In this document: positions 54,806 through 63,695 of the stretch, piece after piece
How the letters are laid out: every line of letters begins with the position of its first letter
Numbering within the stretch: position 1 is the stretch's first letter
From: Thermoplasmata archaeon
Lineage (GTDB): Archaea > Thermoplasmatota > Thermoplasmata > Thermoplasmatales > Thermoplasmataceae
Assembly (NCBI GenBank): GCA_021797355.1
Contig: JAJZZX010000001.1
Location: forward strand, 326,523 to 390,522
Length of the DNA: 64,000 nt
Reading direction: 5' to 3'
Notes under the pieces: model-generated
What the model was told of the DNA's origin: nothing
Database searches by the model: none
What the model saw: the letters and a program-made list of their open reading frames with translations, nothing else
Program-made: the position numbers and the translations under genes

Positions 54806-55432
54806 TCAGTGCAAAACTCCCAGGGCGATCATTGCATTAATGAAATACTGAATGGCAAAACCAGCAACGAGGAGACCGAAGATTCTCGTCAGCGCTTTCA
54901 GAACCTTCTCACCAAGAATTCTGGTAATCCTTGATGAGAAAACAAAGAAGATGTATATTATGAGCATGACAAGTGTCAGTGACAGGATGGTAAAAGCGTC
55001 ATTCACCGGATTCGAGAATAGCTGCCCCTTCATAAGTATAATAACAAGGGATATTGCGCCAGGACCAGCTATAAAAGGAGTGGCAAAAGGTACAATTCCT
55101 ATGTCGGTCTCAACAGGGCCGCCACCTCCCATGGACTTGGGTCTGTCCCCCTCCCGCACCATTTCTATACCCATTATCAGGAGAATAAGCCCTCCGGCTA
55201 TTTCCAAGGCCTCTATGGAAATCCCGAAGAAACTTAGCAAATAGGAGCCAAAGACTGCAAAAAATAGAAGAATCAATCCTCCATATACCACAGCATCGTT
55301 CGTAATCACGCGTCTTGTTCTGTTATCAAGGCTCCCTGTCATTGCCACGAACAGAACTAGCGATCCAAATGGGTCTATGACCACGAACAACCGCACGAAG
55401 ATGCTGACAAAATCAAGTATCTCAGAACCCAA
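54806..55432 (-). CDS. MarC-family integral membrane protein (UPF0056)
   Basis: A 208-residue protein with six helices. DPFGSLVLFVAMTGSL near residue 20, AGGLILLIMGIEMVREG near 80 and VPFATPFIAGPGAISLVIIL near 110 are family signatures; the duplicated DP and GPGA motifs lie in re-entrant regions. Despite the name the family has no proven role in drug resistance; an amino acid or small-solute exporter role has been suggested for relatives. It is convergent with the TauE/SafE gene. Confidence 0.9.
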   Translation of the reverse strand: MGSEILDFVSIFVRLFVVIDPFGSLVLFVAMTGSLDNRTRRVITNDAVVYGGLILLFFAVFGSYLLSFFGISIEALEIAGGLILLIMGIEMVREGDRPKSMGGGGPVETDIGIVPFATPFIAGPGAISLVIILMKGQLFSNPVNDAFTILSLTLVMLIIYIFFVFSSRITRILGEKVLKALTRIFGLLVAGFAIQYFINAMIALGVLH

Positions 55433-55644
55433 TAGCTTGGGGATGTTAAGAACCTCATTAACTTAACTCATGGAAACCTATAATTTCAATTCAACCCAAT
55501 GTCCCGTTTTTGCATCGGAACTAAGGAAAGGTACAACTTGGGATCAGCAGGGAAATTAACCTCCTAATCCGCCACAATATGTATCAGAAGAGATATTGGG
55601 TGCACAATCAAGCTTTTTAACTGTATCCTCAATACGGTTTCACC

Positions 55645-56814
55645 ATGAAGGTTATGATCCTTGGTATTGATGGCTACATAGGATGGGCACTGGCTCTGAG
55701 GGAGATAAGTAAGGGCAATGAAGTATCGGGGATTGATAATTTTTTCACCAGACGCAGGGTCCGCGAAGTAGATTCAGATTCCGTCATACCAATTTCAACA
55801 ATGCAGAAAAGAATTTCACAGGTAAGAGAAAAGATGGGAAAGAGGATAAATTTTTATCGTGGGGATGTCGCGAATCCAAAACTGATCATGGATGCCGTGC
55901 GGGAAGAACGGCCAGACGTAATAGTCCATCTTGCAGAGCAGAGATCAGCGCCTTATTCCATGATTGGGCTGAGGCAGGCAACACAGACTATGGTAAAGAA
56001 TGTTGTCAGCACACTAAACATAATCTATGCTGTTAAGGATATAGTTCCTAAAGCACATATACTCAAGCTTGGCACAATGGGAGAATATGGAACGCCGAAC
56101 ATTGACATCCCTGAGGGATTTTTTGAGATCGAGTACCATGGAAGAAGGGATTATCTGCCGTTTCCAAAGCAGGCGGGATCATGGTATCATTGGACCAAGG
56201 TGCACGATTCAAATAACCTCATGTTTGCTAACAAGGTATGGAAACTTGCCATAACGGATGTAATGCAGGGCGTAGTTTATGGCACAAGGACACGCGAAAT
56301 ATCAGAGACCGGGCTCAGAACAAGATTCGATATAGATGAGGTCTGGGGGACGGCTCTGAATAGATTTTGTGCCCAGGCCATTGCTGGGCTCCCCATCACG
56401 CCCTATGGAAAGGGAGGCCAGACTCGGGGATTCCTTTCACTGGAGGACAGCATTTCATGCCTGGATATTGCAATAGACAATCCTCCCAATGAGGGCGAGT
56501 ACAGAGTCTTCAATCAGTTTGATGAGCACTATTCAGTTATGCAGCTTGCCACAATGGTAAAGGAAATTTTTGAGTCCGAATATGGAAAAGAGGCCCGGAT
56601 AGTTAATGTGCCAAATCCAAGGATTGAGGCAGAAGAGCACTATTATAACCCAGAGCACATTAAACTGGCCAGGCTCGGCTATAGAAGGTCAAGGGAACTG
56701 AAGGACGAGATTTCCCTGATTCTGGAGGACCTCTCCCACAACAGGGCACGCATAGAATCGTTGAAAGAAGTAATCAGTCCAAGGACGGTCTGGCAGAAGA
56801 GCAGCGTTAACTGA
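55645..56814 (+). CDS. agl3: UDP-sulfoquinovose synthase (SQD1/Agl3 type)
   Basis: Extended SDR that makes UDP-sulfoquinovose from UDP-glucose and sulfite. The NAD motif GIDGYIGWALALR at residues 7-19, the diagnostic KLGTMGEYGTPNIDIPEG near 140 and the catalytic Tyr/Lys in GSWYHWTKVHD near 180 match plant SQD1 and Sulfolobus Agl3. Archaeal Agl3 supplies sulfoquinovose for S-layer N-glycans. Length 389. ctttttaac ~30 nt before the ATG is the probable TATA box. It overlaps the convergent sugar nucleotidyltransferase by 8 bp. Confidence 0.93.
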   Translation: MKVMILGIDGYIGWALALREISKGNEVSGIDNFFTRRRVREVDSDSVIPISTMQKRISQVREKMGKRINFYRGDVANPKLIMDAVREERPDVIVHLAEQRSAPYSMIGLRQATQTMVKNVVSTLNIIYAVKDIVPKAHILKLGTMGEYGTPNIDIPEGFFEIEYHGRRDYLPFPKQAGSWYHWTKVHDSNNLMFANKVWKLAITDVMQGVVYGTRTREISETGLRTRFDIDEVWGTALNRFCAQAIAGLPITPYGKGGQTRGFLSLEDSISCLDIAIDNPPNEGEYRVFNQFDEHYSVMQLATMVKEIFESEYGKEARIVNVPNPRIEAEEHYYNPEHIKLARLGYRRSRELKDEISLILEDLSHNRARIESLKEVISPRTVWQKSSVN

Positions 56815-57550
56815 CATTGCCCCTGCTCCTGCCCAGGGTCTCAGATAAAACCCGCACGTAGTCATCAACTCTGCCAACGCTGATCCAGTCATCATGCTTA
56901 ACAACTTTCCCCATGGTCTCCATGCCGTTCTTTATGGTACCCCTGATTGCAGGCGTCAGCTCAACATTGTCGGACTGGTCCCTTTCAAGATAGCCAAATA
57001 TTTCCGGCGTCAGAACATAAAAGGCGCAAATGGCATAGTCGGAGAGGGGATTGGGAGATTTCTCAACAAGATCGGTAATCTTCAGCATAGCTCCCTGTCT
57101 CTCAATGCTAACAGTCCCGTAATTCTCGGGGTTCTTTACCCTTCTTATTGTTAGGATGTTTCCCGTGAACGCTGATCTTACTGAGTCGGCTGCAGTTTTC
57201 TCATCAAGCAGAAGTCCATCCCCCGCGTTGAGGACAAACCTATTTTCTCCTATGAAGTCCTTGGCGCAAAGCACTGCATGTCCGAATCCTCTCTTAACCT
57301 CCTGGAATATTATCTCAATATCAGGATATTCCCTTTTAACGTATGAGAGTGTTATCTCATCCGCAGGGTCCAGGACGACTCCGATCTCAGTTATCCCATA
57401 AGCCTTGAATCTGGCAATTATAACATCGATCATCGGGCGCAGCACAAGTCGCCCCTCCCTAATATCATATACGGGCAGCATCTCTTTCCTTAATTTTCCA
57501 TCAAGGCCAGACCTTGTGCCTTTGCCTGCGGCTGTTATGAGGCCCTGCAT
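56807..57550 (-). CDS. Sugar-1-phosphate nucleotidyltransferase
   Basis: A 247-residue GT-A-fold enzyme of the glucose-1-phosphate uridylyl/thymidylyltransferase type. GLITAAGKGTRSGLDGKLRKEMLPV at the N-terminus is the NTP loop with the basic catalytic residues, and RGFGHAVLCAKDFIGENRFVLNAGDGLLLD near 85-115 holds the sugar/Mg site. Most likely it makes UDP-glucose (or dTDP-glucose). It faces agl3, which consumes UDP-glucose, so a supply role is plausible though the two are convergent and not co-transcribed. Confidence 0.85.
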   Translation of the reverse strand: MQGLITAAGKGTRSGLDGKLRKEMLPVYDIREGRLVLRPMIDVIIARFKAYGITEIGVVLDPADEITLSYVKREYPDIEIIFQEVKRGFGHAVLCAKDFIGENRFVLNAGDGLLLDEKTAADSVRSAFTGNILTIRRVKNPENYGTVSIERQGAMLKITDLVEKSPNPLSDYAICAFYVLTPEIFGYLERDQSDNVELTPAIRGTIKNGMETMGKVVKHDDWISVGRVDDYVRVLSETLGRSRGNVS

Positions 57551-57670
57551 AATCTTCTGTTATGCATTACAAGTCTGATTAAAAGGCTGCCGGAAATCAC
57601 ATGTCATCGAAAAGGGAACATGCTGCATTAATCCACGGAAAAGTACGATCCAATATGAACATAGGCAAAT

Positions 57671-57681
57671 AGATATATCTT
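57671..57681 (+). promoter_or_regulatory. TATA-like promoter of pgk
   Basis: agatatatctt is centred ~27 nt before the pgk ATG at 57702, consistent with a leaderless pgk-pfdA-ftsY transcript. Confidence 0.45.
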
Positions 57682-57701
57682 TACTGTGCGATTACCTCTT
57701 G

Positions 57702-58964
57702 ATGTCCAGATATTCTGGAAGATTTTTTACGATGGATAATTTCGACTTCAGGAACAAGCGCGTCTATTTGAGGTTGGATATCAACTCCCCAATAAATCCA
57801 ATAAATGGAAACATTATGAGCCTAGCCAGGTTCGCCTCTCATCTTGAGACCATTCACGAGCTGTCACAGTCGATGCTCGTAATCGTGGCTCATCAAAGCA
57901 GGCCAGGGAAAAATGACTTCACATCCCTGAGAAACCACGCTGAACAGCTTGAGAAGCTTATCGGTCGGTCGGTTGAATTTGTGGATTCCCTCTTTGGATC
58001 CGATGCAAGGAGCAGGATACGCAGGATGAAGCCCGGAGATATAATAATGCTTGAGAATAGCAGGTTCTACAGCGAGGAAGTGGATATAGACGCGGAGGAC
58101 ATCGAGGTCGCTGAATCAACGCATATCGTTAAGAATCTTGTGGACCTTTTTGATTACTTTGTCATAGATGCTTTCCCTGCAATACATAGAGCTCAAACGA
58201 GCCTTGTGGGCTTCAGAAGGCTGAAGCCAAATATCGCCGGCCGGCTGGTGGAAAGAGAAGTCGAAATGATTGACAAGTTCCGGGACAGCAAAGACAGGCC
58301 AAAACTGGCAATTCTGGCCGGTTCCAAGATAGATGACAGCATAAGGGTGAGCAGCAGCTTTCTCAGGGATAATACTGTAGATTACATCATTGTAGGAGGA
58401 GTCGTAGCCAACGCCTTTCTATGGGCGGATGGGTTTGACATAGGGATGAAGAACAGGGACTTTATTATTAAAAATAATAAGAATCATTCTGAAATAGTGG
58501 AGAGCTGCAGGAAGATTTTGAAGGAATTCCCAGGAAAGATAGTTATGCCAGTAGATTTTGTTCTGAACCCCTCAGGGCGGATTGCAGACAAGAGCAAAAA
58601 CATCCCGGGCGACCAGCTTATTGCTGACATCGGGCTTGAATCCATATCAAGGTTTTCCTCTATGATTTCAGAAGCCAAGGCCATATTTCTAAACGGTCCC
58701 ATGGGAATGTATGAAATTGAAGAATATTCTGTTGGCACCAGGGAAATACTCGAATCCGTTGCCGGATCAGAGGCACTTACAATAGCAGGTGGAGGACATA
58801 CGCTTAATGCCCTTGAAAAACTCAATCTGCTTGGAAGGATTACTCACGCATCAACTGGAGGGGGCGCACTCATAAGTTATTTATCTGGTGACCCAATGCC
58901 TGTATTGGAATCCTTGGTGGAAAGCAGGAATATCTTTGGTGGTAACGGGAATGGACAACAGTAG
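57702..58964 (+). CDS. pgk: Phosphoglycerate kinase
   Basis: Glycolytic/gluconeogenic kinase for 3-phosphoglycerate. VYLRLDINSPINPINGNI near residue 20 is the RxDxN substrate motif, HQSRPGKNDF near 65, ENSRFYSEEVD near 115, VIDAFPAIHRAQTSLVG near 150, the LAGSKIDDSI loop near 205 and GPMGMYEIE near 330 plus GGGHTLNAL near 365 form the nucleotide site. The motif variants are those of divergent archaeal PGKs. The ATG at 57702 fits the TATA box; an in-frame ATG at 57732 is possible. It overlaps pfdA by 14 bp. Confidence 0.94.
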   Translation: MSRYSGRFFTMDNFDFRNKRVYLRLDINSPINPINGNIMSLARFASHLETIHELSQSMLVIVAHQSRPGKNDFTSLRNHAEQLEKLIGRSVEFVDSLFGSDARSRIRRMKPGDIIMLENSRFYSEEVDIDAEDIEVAESTHIVKNLVDLFDYFVIDAFPAIHRAQTSLVGFRRLKPNIAGRLVEREVEMIDKFRDSKDRPKLAILAGSKIDDSIRVSSSFLRDNTVDYIIVGGVVANAFLWADGFDIGMKNRDFIIKNNKNHSEIVESCRKILKEFPGKIVMPVDFVLNPSGRIADKSKNIPGDQLIADIGLESISRFSSMISEAKAIFLNGPMGMYEIEEYSVGTREILESVAGSEALTIAGGGHTLNALEKLNLLGRITHASTGGGALISYLSGDPMPVLESLVESRNIFGGNGNGQQ

Positions 58965-59364
58965 TGCGGGCATTTCGGAGGAACTGGACTACCTGAAATC
59001 GCTAATAGAGTCGGTCGACAACCAGCTCTCGGTTCTTGTGAGAGGAATGGAAGAGTACAACCGGGCACTTCTGGTTCTAAAGGAGAATTATCTCAAGGAT
59101 TCCAGGGATGTGAAGGTCAGCATCGGAGCAGGCATTTACCTTAAGGCAGACATTCATTCTGATGAAAAACTGTTTGTCCCAATAGGTTCTGATTTGTATA
59201 TAGAGGAGGATTCTAAGACCACTCTCAGCAGACTCGATAGAAACATAAAGGAGATACAGGATTCTGTTCAGAACATCCAGCAAAGGAGATACGAGATAAC
59301 AGAGAGATACAACACCCTTATTTCCGCTGTGCAGAGACAAATCCAGCAGCCACAAGAGAGATAG
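58951..59364 (+). CDS. pfdA: Prefoldin subunit alpha
   Basis: Subunit of the hexameric prefoldin (GimC) chaperone, which captures unfolded proteins. The 137-residue product from the ATG at 58951 has the expected coiled coil, beta hairpins, coiled coil: EELDYLKSLIESVDNQLSVL, then SIGAGIYLKADIHSDEKLFVPIGSDLYIEE in the middle, and RLDRNIKEIQDSVQNIQQRR near the end. The ATG overlaps the pgk end by 14 bp; a longer start at 58888 is unlikely because it would lie within pgk and adds a Trp-rich tail. It is 6 bp upstream of ftsY, an arrangement known in several archaea. Confidence 0.92.
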   Translation: MDNSSAGISEELDYLKSLIESVDNQLSVLVRGMEEYNRALLVLKENYLKDSRDVKVSIGAGIYLKADIHSDEKLFVPIGSDLYIEEDSKTTLSRLDRNIKEIQDSVQNIQQRRYEITERYNTLISAVQRQIQQPQER

Positions 59365-59370
59365 TCGTCC

Positions 59371-60258
59371 ATGTTTGATAACTTCAAAAAGAAACTCTCA
59401 GGGATCTTCAAAATTTCAGATCGCCAGGAGACTCTGAAGAAAAGTGAGATTGAGGATGCAGTAAGGGAAATTCTTCTCGAGTCAGATGTCGCACTTGAAA
59501 CTGCAGAGAGAATAATTTCCGATCTGGATCGATATATGGCTGATCCAAAAAAAAGGCTGACCCGTTCAGAGCTTAAGTCAACTCTGAAGCGTTCAATTGA
59601 AAGCATACTCAATTCCAACCCAGTGAGCAAAGATATCCTGCATCCAGACAAGAAGCCATATGTGATCCTATTTCTTGGCATCAACGGCACTGGAAAGACC
59701 ACTACAGTGGCTAAAATTGCGAATTACCTGAAGAAAAGGGATAAACGCGTAGTTGTAGCTGCAGGCGACACATTCAGGGCAGGGGCCATCGAGCAGCTGG
59801 CACTTCTCTGCGGCAAGGTTGGGGCCGAGATCATAAGGCACGAGGCAGGAAGCGATCCCGCCTCTGTGGCATTCGATGCCATAGAGCATGCCAGGGCCCG
59901 CAATCTTGACTACGTACTGATAGATTCAGCAGGCAGAATGCAGACTAACAGGAATCTGCTTGAAGAAATGAAGAAAATGAAGAGGGTGGCAAAACCAGAC
60001 CTTGTCCTGCTGGTGCTTGATGCAATGATAGGGCAGGACGCAGTCCAGCAGGCCCAAACCTTCATGAAGGAAATATCCTATGATGGCGTAGTTCTGACCA
60101 AGCTTGACACAGATGCAAGGGGTGGAGCCATAATCACCATAGCGGATCAGTTAAAGAAACCAGTTTATTTCATAGGCACCGGCCAGGAAATGGGGGACAT
60201 AATGGAGTTCTCGCCAAAATGGTATCTGGACAGGATATTGCCGGAAGACGGTAAGTAA
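59371..60258 (+). CDS. ftsY: Signal recognition particle receptor FtsY
   Basis: SRP receptor GTPase. The N domain (1-85) leads into the G domain with LFLGINGTGKTTTVAKIANYL near 95, AAGDTFRAGAIEQLALL near 130, LIDSAGRMQTNRNLLEEM near 185 and VLTKLDTDARGGAI near 240; GTGQEMGDIMEFSPKW closes it. It is short (295 residues), with almost no acidic A domain, so membrane contact would rely on the N-terminal helix. It pairs with srp54 at 16730. It follows pfdA and is convergent with the next gene, 1 bp apart. Confidence 0.95.
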   Translation: MFDNFKKKLSGIFKISDRQETLKKSEIEDAVREILLESDVALETAERIISDLDRYMADPKKRLTRSELKSTLKRSIESILNSNPVSKDILHPDKKPYVILFLGINGTGKTTTVAKIANYLKKRDKRVVVAAGDTFRAGAIEQLALLCGKVGAEIIRHEAGSDPASVAFDAIEHARARNLDYVLIDSAGRMQTNRNLLEEMKKMKRVAKPDLVLLVLDAMIGQDAVQQAQTFMKEISYDGVVLTKLDTDARGGAIITIADQLKKPVYFIGTGQEMGDIMEFSPKWYLDRILPEDGK

Positions 60259-60259
60259 A

Positions 60260-60664
60260 CTATTGCTGCTTTTCATTGCCAGTGTTTTCCGCCTGGTCAC
60301 TGACGTCCATTGAGGGTACGTAGTTCTGCTCGGTTTTTTTCTGATCCCTCCTTACAAGAGGCTTGATATCGAACTTTATCCCTATTCTGGTGTTTATCAT
60401 CTCCAGGTTCTTCCTGACCATCTGTGTGAATTTAGATAGATCATTAAAGAATTCTTCATCCCTGTTGCTTACTTCCGCACTAGATTTCACCTGGGGCACC
60501 ATTGCTTCATTACCGCCTGCCTCCGACCTACTTGTCTCAACCTCTTGAGCCATAGGCTGGGTATTGCCTTGTGGCCTGACTGACCTGCTCTTTAGAAATG
60601 TGATTATCCATAGGACAATTGCGATAATGGAGAACAGAAGTGCCACTATGGTTAGATCGCTCAT
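60260..60664 (-). CDS. Single-pass membrane protein of unknown function
   Basis: A 134-residue protein with one N-terminal transmembrane helix (IVALLFSIIAIVLWIITFL, residues 6-24), a basic KSRSVRPQ stop, a Gln/Ser/Glu-rich linker and a helical segment FFNDLSKFTQMVRKNLEMINTRIGIKF near 72-98. It likely faces the cytosol. No family is recognised. It is 28 bp downstream of signal peptidase on the same strand, so it may be part of a membrane-protein unit. Confidence 0.65.
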   Translation of the reverse strand: MSDLTIVALLFSIIAIVLWIITFLKSRSVRPQGNTQPMAQEVETSRSEAGGNEAMVPQVKSSAEVSNRDEEFFNDLSKFTQMVRKNLEMINTRIGIKFDIKPLVRRDQKKTEQNYVPSMDVSDQAENTGNEKQQ

Positions 60665-60691
60665 TGTCTGACAATAGCTTGGTGGATTAAT

Positions 60692-61471
60692 TTATTTGCG
60701 TTTCCGTCCAAGTGATCTGTAGGGAAAGAATATGGCCCCAAAAATGGCTGCAAGCGAAATACCTAGATACAGGTAACTGTTGGCTGGGACCTCATTATAA
60801 TATGGCCAATCTCCCTCTGCGCGCATAATGTTCAACTTTATCAACCCAAACCACGGTATCTGTCCCCTGGCAACTCCAAGCACCTCGCCCGCCTTGACCG
60901 GTGTGGGCATGATCCCAACGTTCTGGTCAGCAGCAAGATATGCGTCATATCTGGAATTGTAGAGTGGAGAAGTTGCCAGGTTGTGATCTCCCACAGTTAT
61001 GAATCCGCTTTCGTTAACAAATTCTGATACGTTTACCAGGAGGTTCCTGTGGGAGTATCCACAATCATAGATGATGATGTCCTGACCATGGATGGAGAGC
61101 CAGCTCTGATTCGCATAACCAGCAACAACAGGAGTTCCGTTGTTCCAGGAAAGATAAAACATTGCCCTATGTATAACAATGTCCCCATCAGGATCATGAT
61201 AAAGGATAACATCCCCATATTCACCGTATGTGCTGAAATTAGTCTCTCTCCCAACCACGTAAGTAATGACATTCCTAACAGGATCTGGCACATTTTTTAC
61301 AATGACTATGTCGCCCACGTTTATGGTACCCCATGTCCAGGTGCTGGAATGCTCCATGCTTTCTGATTCTACCACAGATGCAGGAGGGAATTCCCCGGAA
61401 TATATTGTTATGCCAGAAAAAATCAGTATAACTGCAATCAAGGCTATCAGGCCTGCTGAAACTTTTACCAT
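60692..61471 (-). CDS. Archaeal-type signal peptidase I (S26B)
   Basis: Membrane serine peptidase that cleaves signal peptides. An N-terminal helix (SAGLIALIAVILIFSGI) is followed by the nucleophile region VESESMEHSS near residue 36, GDIVIHRAMFYL near 100 where His replaces the bacterial Lys (Ser-His type), and GFITVGDHN near 165. A second C-terminal helix (LGISLAAIFGAIFFPY) anchors it. The ATG at 61471 is ~29 nt from a gattataatg TATA-like box; the ATG at 61495 would be too close to that box. Confidence 0.92.
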   Translation of the reverse strand: MVKVSAGLIALIAVILIFSGITIYSGEFPPASVVESESMEHSSTWTWGTINVGDIVIVKNVPDPVRNVITYVVGRETNFSTYGEYGDVILYHDPDGDIVIHRAMFYLSWNNGTPVVAGYANQSWLSIHGQDIIIYDCGYSHRNLLVNVSEFVNESGFITVGDHNLATSPLYNSRYDAYLAADQNVGIMPTPVKAGEVLGVARGQIPWFGLIKLNIMRAEGDWPYYNEVPANSYLYLGISLAAIFGAIFFPYRSLGRKRK

Positions 61472-61494
61472 GAGACACGGGCAGATCGGCACCA

Positions 61495-61505
61495 TACATT
61501 ATAAT
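61495..61505 (-). promoter_or_regulatory. TATA-like promoter of signal peptidase I
   Basis: On the minus strand the element reads gattataatg. It is centred ~29 nt before the ATG at 61471, supporting that start over the one at 61495. Confidence 0.4.
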
Positions 61506-61571
61506 CTTTAAGTTGTGCCCACATCAGGAACGCTTAAAGATCATTGTGTTTGCGGGATCAGATCAGAAAAA

Positions 61572-62246
61572 TTACTTCAGGGATGACATTATTCTGGACA
61601 CGGAACTGGCATCAAGTTCTGTCACTATTAGTGGTATGTTTTCAACGTCCGCCAGCTTAACTGCAAGGTCATCTATTCGATCGGGTTGAATGTAAACCAC
61701 TGCGGCGGGTTTCAACGGATGAACGCGTATGGCAATCATAGGGCTGCGGCCAAGTTTTACCTCAGTGAAGAAGATTATCCTCTGACTCGACCAGCCGTAG
61801 AGTTTGCTGTACTCGGAATAGGAAAAGGACAGGATTGCCTTGATCCCATCGACAATCGTATAGCCACGTATATAACGGTTAAGGCCCACAGAAGAGTAAT
61901 TTGTGCCGCTTATCATCCTTATGACTCTTTCGAGGGAAACATCATGGCTGTAGTCACTGATATCAATTATTGCATCAGACGGCATGCCGCTGTTGTAACG
62001 CCTCAGCACCTGCCCACCACGCTTGAGATCAATTTCCACCAGAGCGTTAACGATCTTCCTGATGGACATAACTCCGGGAGATTTTCTTCTTCCTGATTCA
62101 TAATCGCTTATAACGGAGGGAGATATTTCCAGGTATTTTGCCAGATCTAGCTGAGAAACCTGAAATTCTTCCCGCCACTTGCGTATTGTTTCTCCTGGAT
62201 TTTCAGCTATTGTTATTTCTCCTGCGATCTTTTCCTGTATGTCCAC
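61572..62246 (-). CDS. XRE-type HTH regulator with archaeal C-terminal domain (COG1709-like)
   Basis: A 224-residue regulator. The HTH at residues 20-75 has IRKWREEFQVSQLDLAKYLEISPSVISDYESGRRKSP. The C-terminal half (about 100-224) has alternating strands and helices (SYSEYSKLYGWSSQRIIFFTEV, IAIRVHPLKPAAVVYIQP), as in the archaeal COG1709 regulators. The GTG start at 62246 lies ~25 nt from a tttttaaacg TATA-like stretch (leaderless). A TGTAAC/GTTACA half-dyad at 62258-62268 overlaps the promoter and resembles motifs before the next gene. Its ligand and regulon are unknown. Confidence 0.85.
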   Translation of the reverse strand: MDIQEKIAGEITIAENPGETIRKWREEFQVSQLDLAKYLEISPSVISDYESGRRKSPGVMSIRKIVNALVEIDLKRGGQVLRRYNSGMPSDAIIDISDYSHDVSLERVIRMISGTNYSSVGLNRYIRGYTIVDGIKAILSFSYSEYSKLYGWSSQRIIFFTEVKLGRSPMIAIRVHPLKPAAVVYIQPDRIDDLAVKLADVENIPLIVTELDASSVSRIMSSLK

Positions 62247-62257
62247 AACTGGAGAGA

Positions 62258-62273
62258 AATGTAACGTTTAAAA
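62258..62273 (-). promoter_or_regulatory. XRE promoter with ATGTAACGTTTAAA element
   Basis: The plus-strand sequence AAATGTAACGTTTAAA holds the putative TATA (tttaaa on the minus strand) and an imperfect dyad ATGTAAC/GTTtAaA. GTTACATTT recurs at 63322-63330 (before the 318-aa gene) and 63401-63409. Autoregulation by the XRE protein is a guess based on position. Confidence 0.35.
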
Positions 62274-62332
62274 ATATGTCGAATGTCAATACGATTTCTG
62301 ACGAACAAATATCTGGAATTAAGTTATGGCAG

Positions 62333-63289
62333 CTAAAAATTCGCTTCAGGGAACTGCTGTTCCTTGCTGATTTTTTCCGAATACGGAGATACTTCCTTAA
62401 GGAAAATTCTCCAGCTTGGAAACTTGACGGTGGCCCTTGCAATTTTTCTTATATATTCACCAGTATATGCGTATGGAAGGATCATTGATATGGTGAACCG
62501 AGAATTTTCCAAGCTCTGAAAACGCCTGAACGCCGGGATCATGACATTTCCATCCTTTGATGAGAGATAGCTCAGAAGCTCATTCTGTGTAGTAAGTTCA
62601 AATATACTGTCTGCAACCCTGACGGCTCCCCCAATCTCTCTAGAATAAGGGGTGCAGTAAACAGCCCTTACTGAACCGTCGAATGTCCTGCACTTAATTT
62701 CCCTTGCCCATTCGTGGCCAATCGGATTCCTGTCTGGCTCGAGTTCTTCTGGAGGTGGAACAGTTTCAATGGTGATCTCGAAAAGGTTTAGTTTCTGATC
62801 GATCCACTCTAGCACTCTCTTCATCCTGTCATTTATTCCAAGCCTGTTGATAATCAACCCCTCCGGAGCATCCGACGTGAGCATTATATCTGAGAGCTGC
62901 GGGAGATATTCATGTCTGAAGGCGAAGTGGAAGTAATGCCTGCCGTTCCACACATATGAGGCATAGTTTATTACGGATGGCACATCAATTATTTTGCCCA
63001 ATAGCGAATAGGGTTTGTATTTGCTACTTGAGGCATAAAGCGTAAAGATCCCGCTATGGCTGCGGGCTTCGTACCTGTTGAGGAAAATCTCCATATCTCT
63101 GTTTCCTTTGACAAGCGATTCACTAAAATAGTAAAGAACAGCCACTTTATCCTGCCCAGTTATTAGAATGGCCGGGATGAATAGATTATGATCCCTGCTG
63201 AAAACCTCAATTGGAAACCCTGAATTATCCTCAATTACGAGTTCCATGTCAAGGCAGTTCTCAGGATATTGATCTTTGGACAGTGACAT
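62333..63289 (-). CDS. Unrecognised 318-residue soluble protein
   Basis: I do not recognise a family. It is probably cytosolic with mixed alpha/beta content; there is no signal peptide or membrane helix. Notable stretches are NLFIPAILITGQDKVAVLYYF near residue 30, YVWNGRHYFHFAFRHEYLPQLSDIMLTSD near 115, and IGHEWAREIKCRTFDGSVRAVYCTPYS near 190. The layout recalls sensor halves of archaeal regulators, but no HTH was found. It lies 86 bp upstream of the XRE regulator on the same strand and shares a promoter-proximal motif with it, so co-regulation is likely. Confidence 0.6.
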   Translation of the reverse strand: MSLSKDQYPENCLDMELVIEDNSGFPIEVFSRDHNLFIPAILITGQDKVAVLYYFSESLVKGNRDMEIFLNRYEARSHSGIFTLYASSSKYKPYSLLGKIIDVPSVINYASYVWNGRHYFHFAFRHEYLPQLSDIMLTSDAPEGLIINRLGINDRMKRVLEWIDQKLNLFEITIETVPPPEELEPDRNPIGHEWAREIKCRTFDGSVRAVYCTPYSREIGGAVRVADSIFELTTQNELLSYLSSKDGNVMIPAFRRFQSLENSRFTISMILPYAYTGEYIRKIARATVKFPSWRIFLKEVSPYSEKISKEQQFPEANF

Positions 63290-63695
63290 CAGTTATATCC
63301 TCTCAATGGAGGGGATTTTAGGTTACATTTAAAAACTTTCCATAGGTCGAAGGTATTTCGCCATTTTGTCCGTTTTTAATCTTTAGTTTAAATATTATCT
63401 GTTACATTTATTGATGAATTTACCCCCCATCTGATATTTGTTTCTGCTCCTCATTCAGTTTCTTTCCCAGAAGATAGGAATTTGCCATCCCAAGATATAG
63501 GTCATCCAATCAGTATAAATGGCAAGTGTAGCTTAAGTGAGAAGTTAAGCAATCCTATGTGGCGGCATGATGAAGAGAATTACCGTAAATTGAGTGCCGC
63601 AATCTATTGACCTTAAATGAAAAATGTCTTAAACCATTGCGAAACAATAATATGCATGCTACTTTATATCTTATTGATAGATAGTCGGTGAAAAT
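63290..63695. other. Intergenic region with repeated GTTACATTTA motif
   Basis: About 400 bp between divergent genes. GTTACATTTA occurs twice (63322-63331 and 63401-63410), the first over the likely promoter of the 318-aa gene. ctttatatctta at 63661-63672 is the probable TATA box of the downstream gene. The 63520-63600 stretch is less AT-rich and could hold a small RNA, but no clear fold was recognised. Confidence 0.45.

Noticed and set aside
63569-63610. ATGATGA resembling a C box
   Set aside because: No CTGA D box at a suitable distance.
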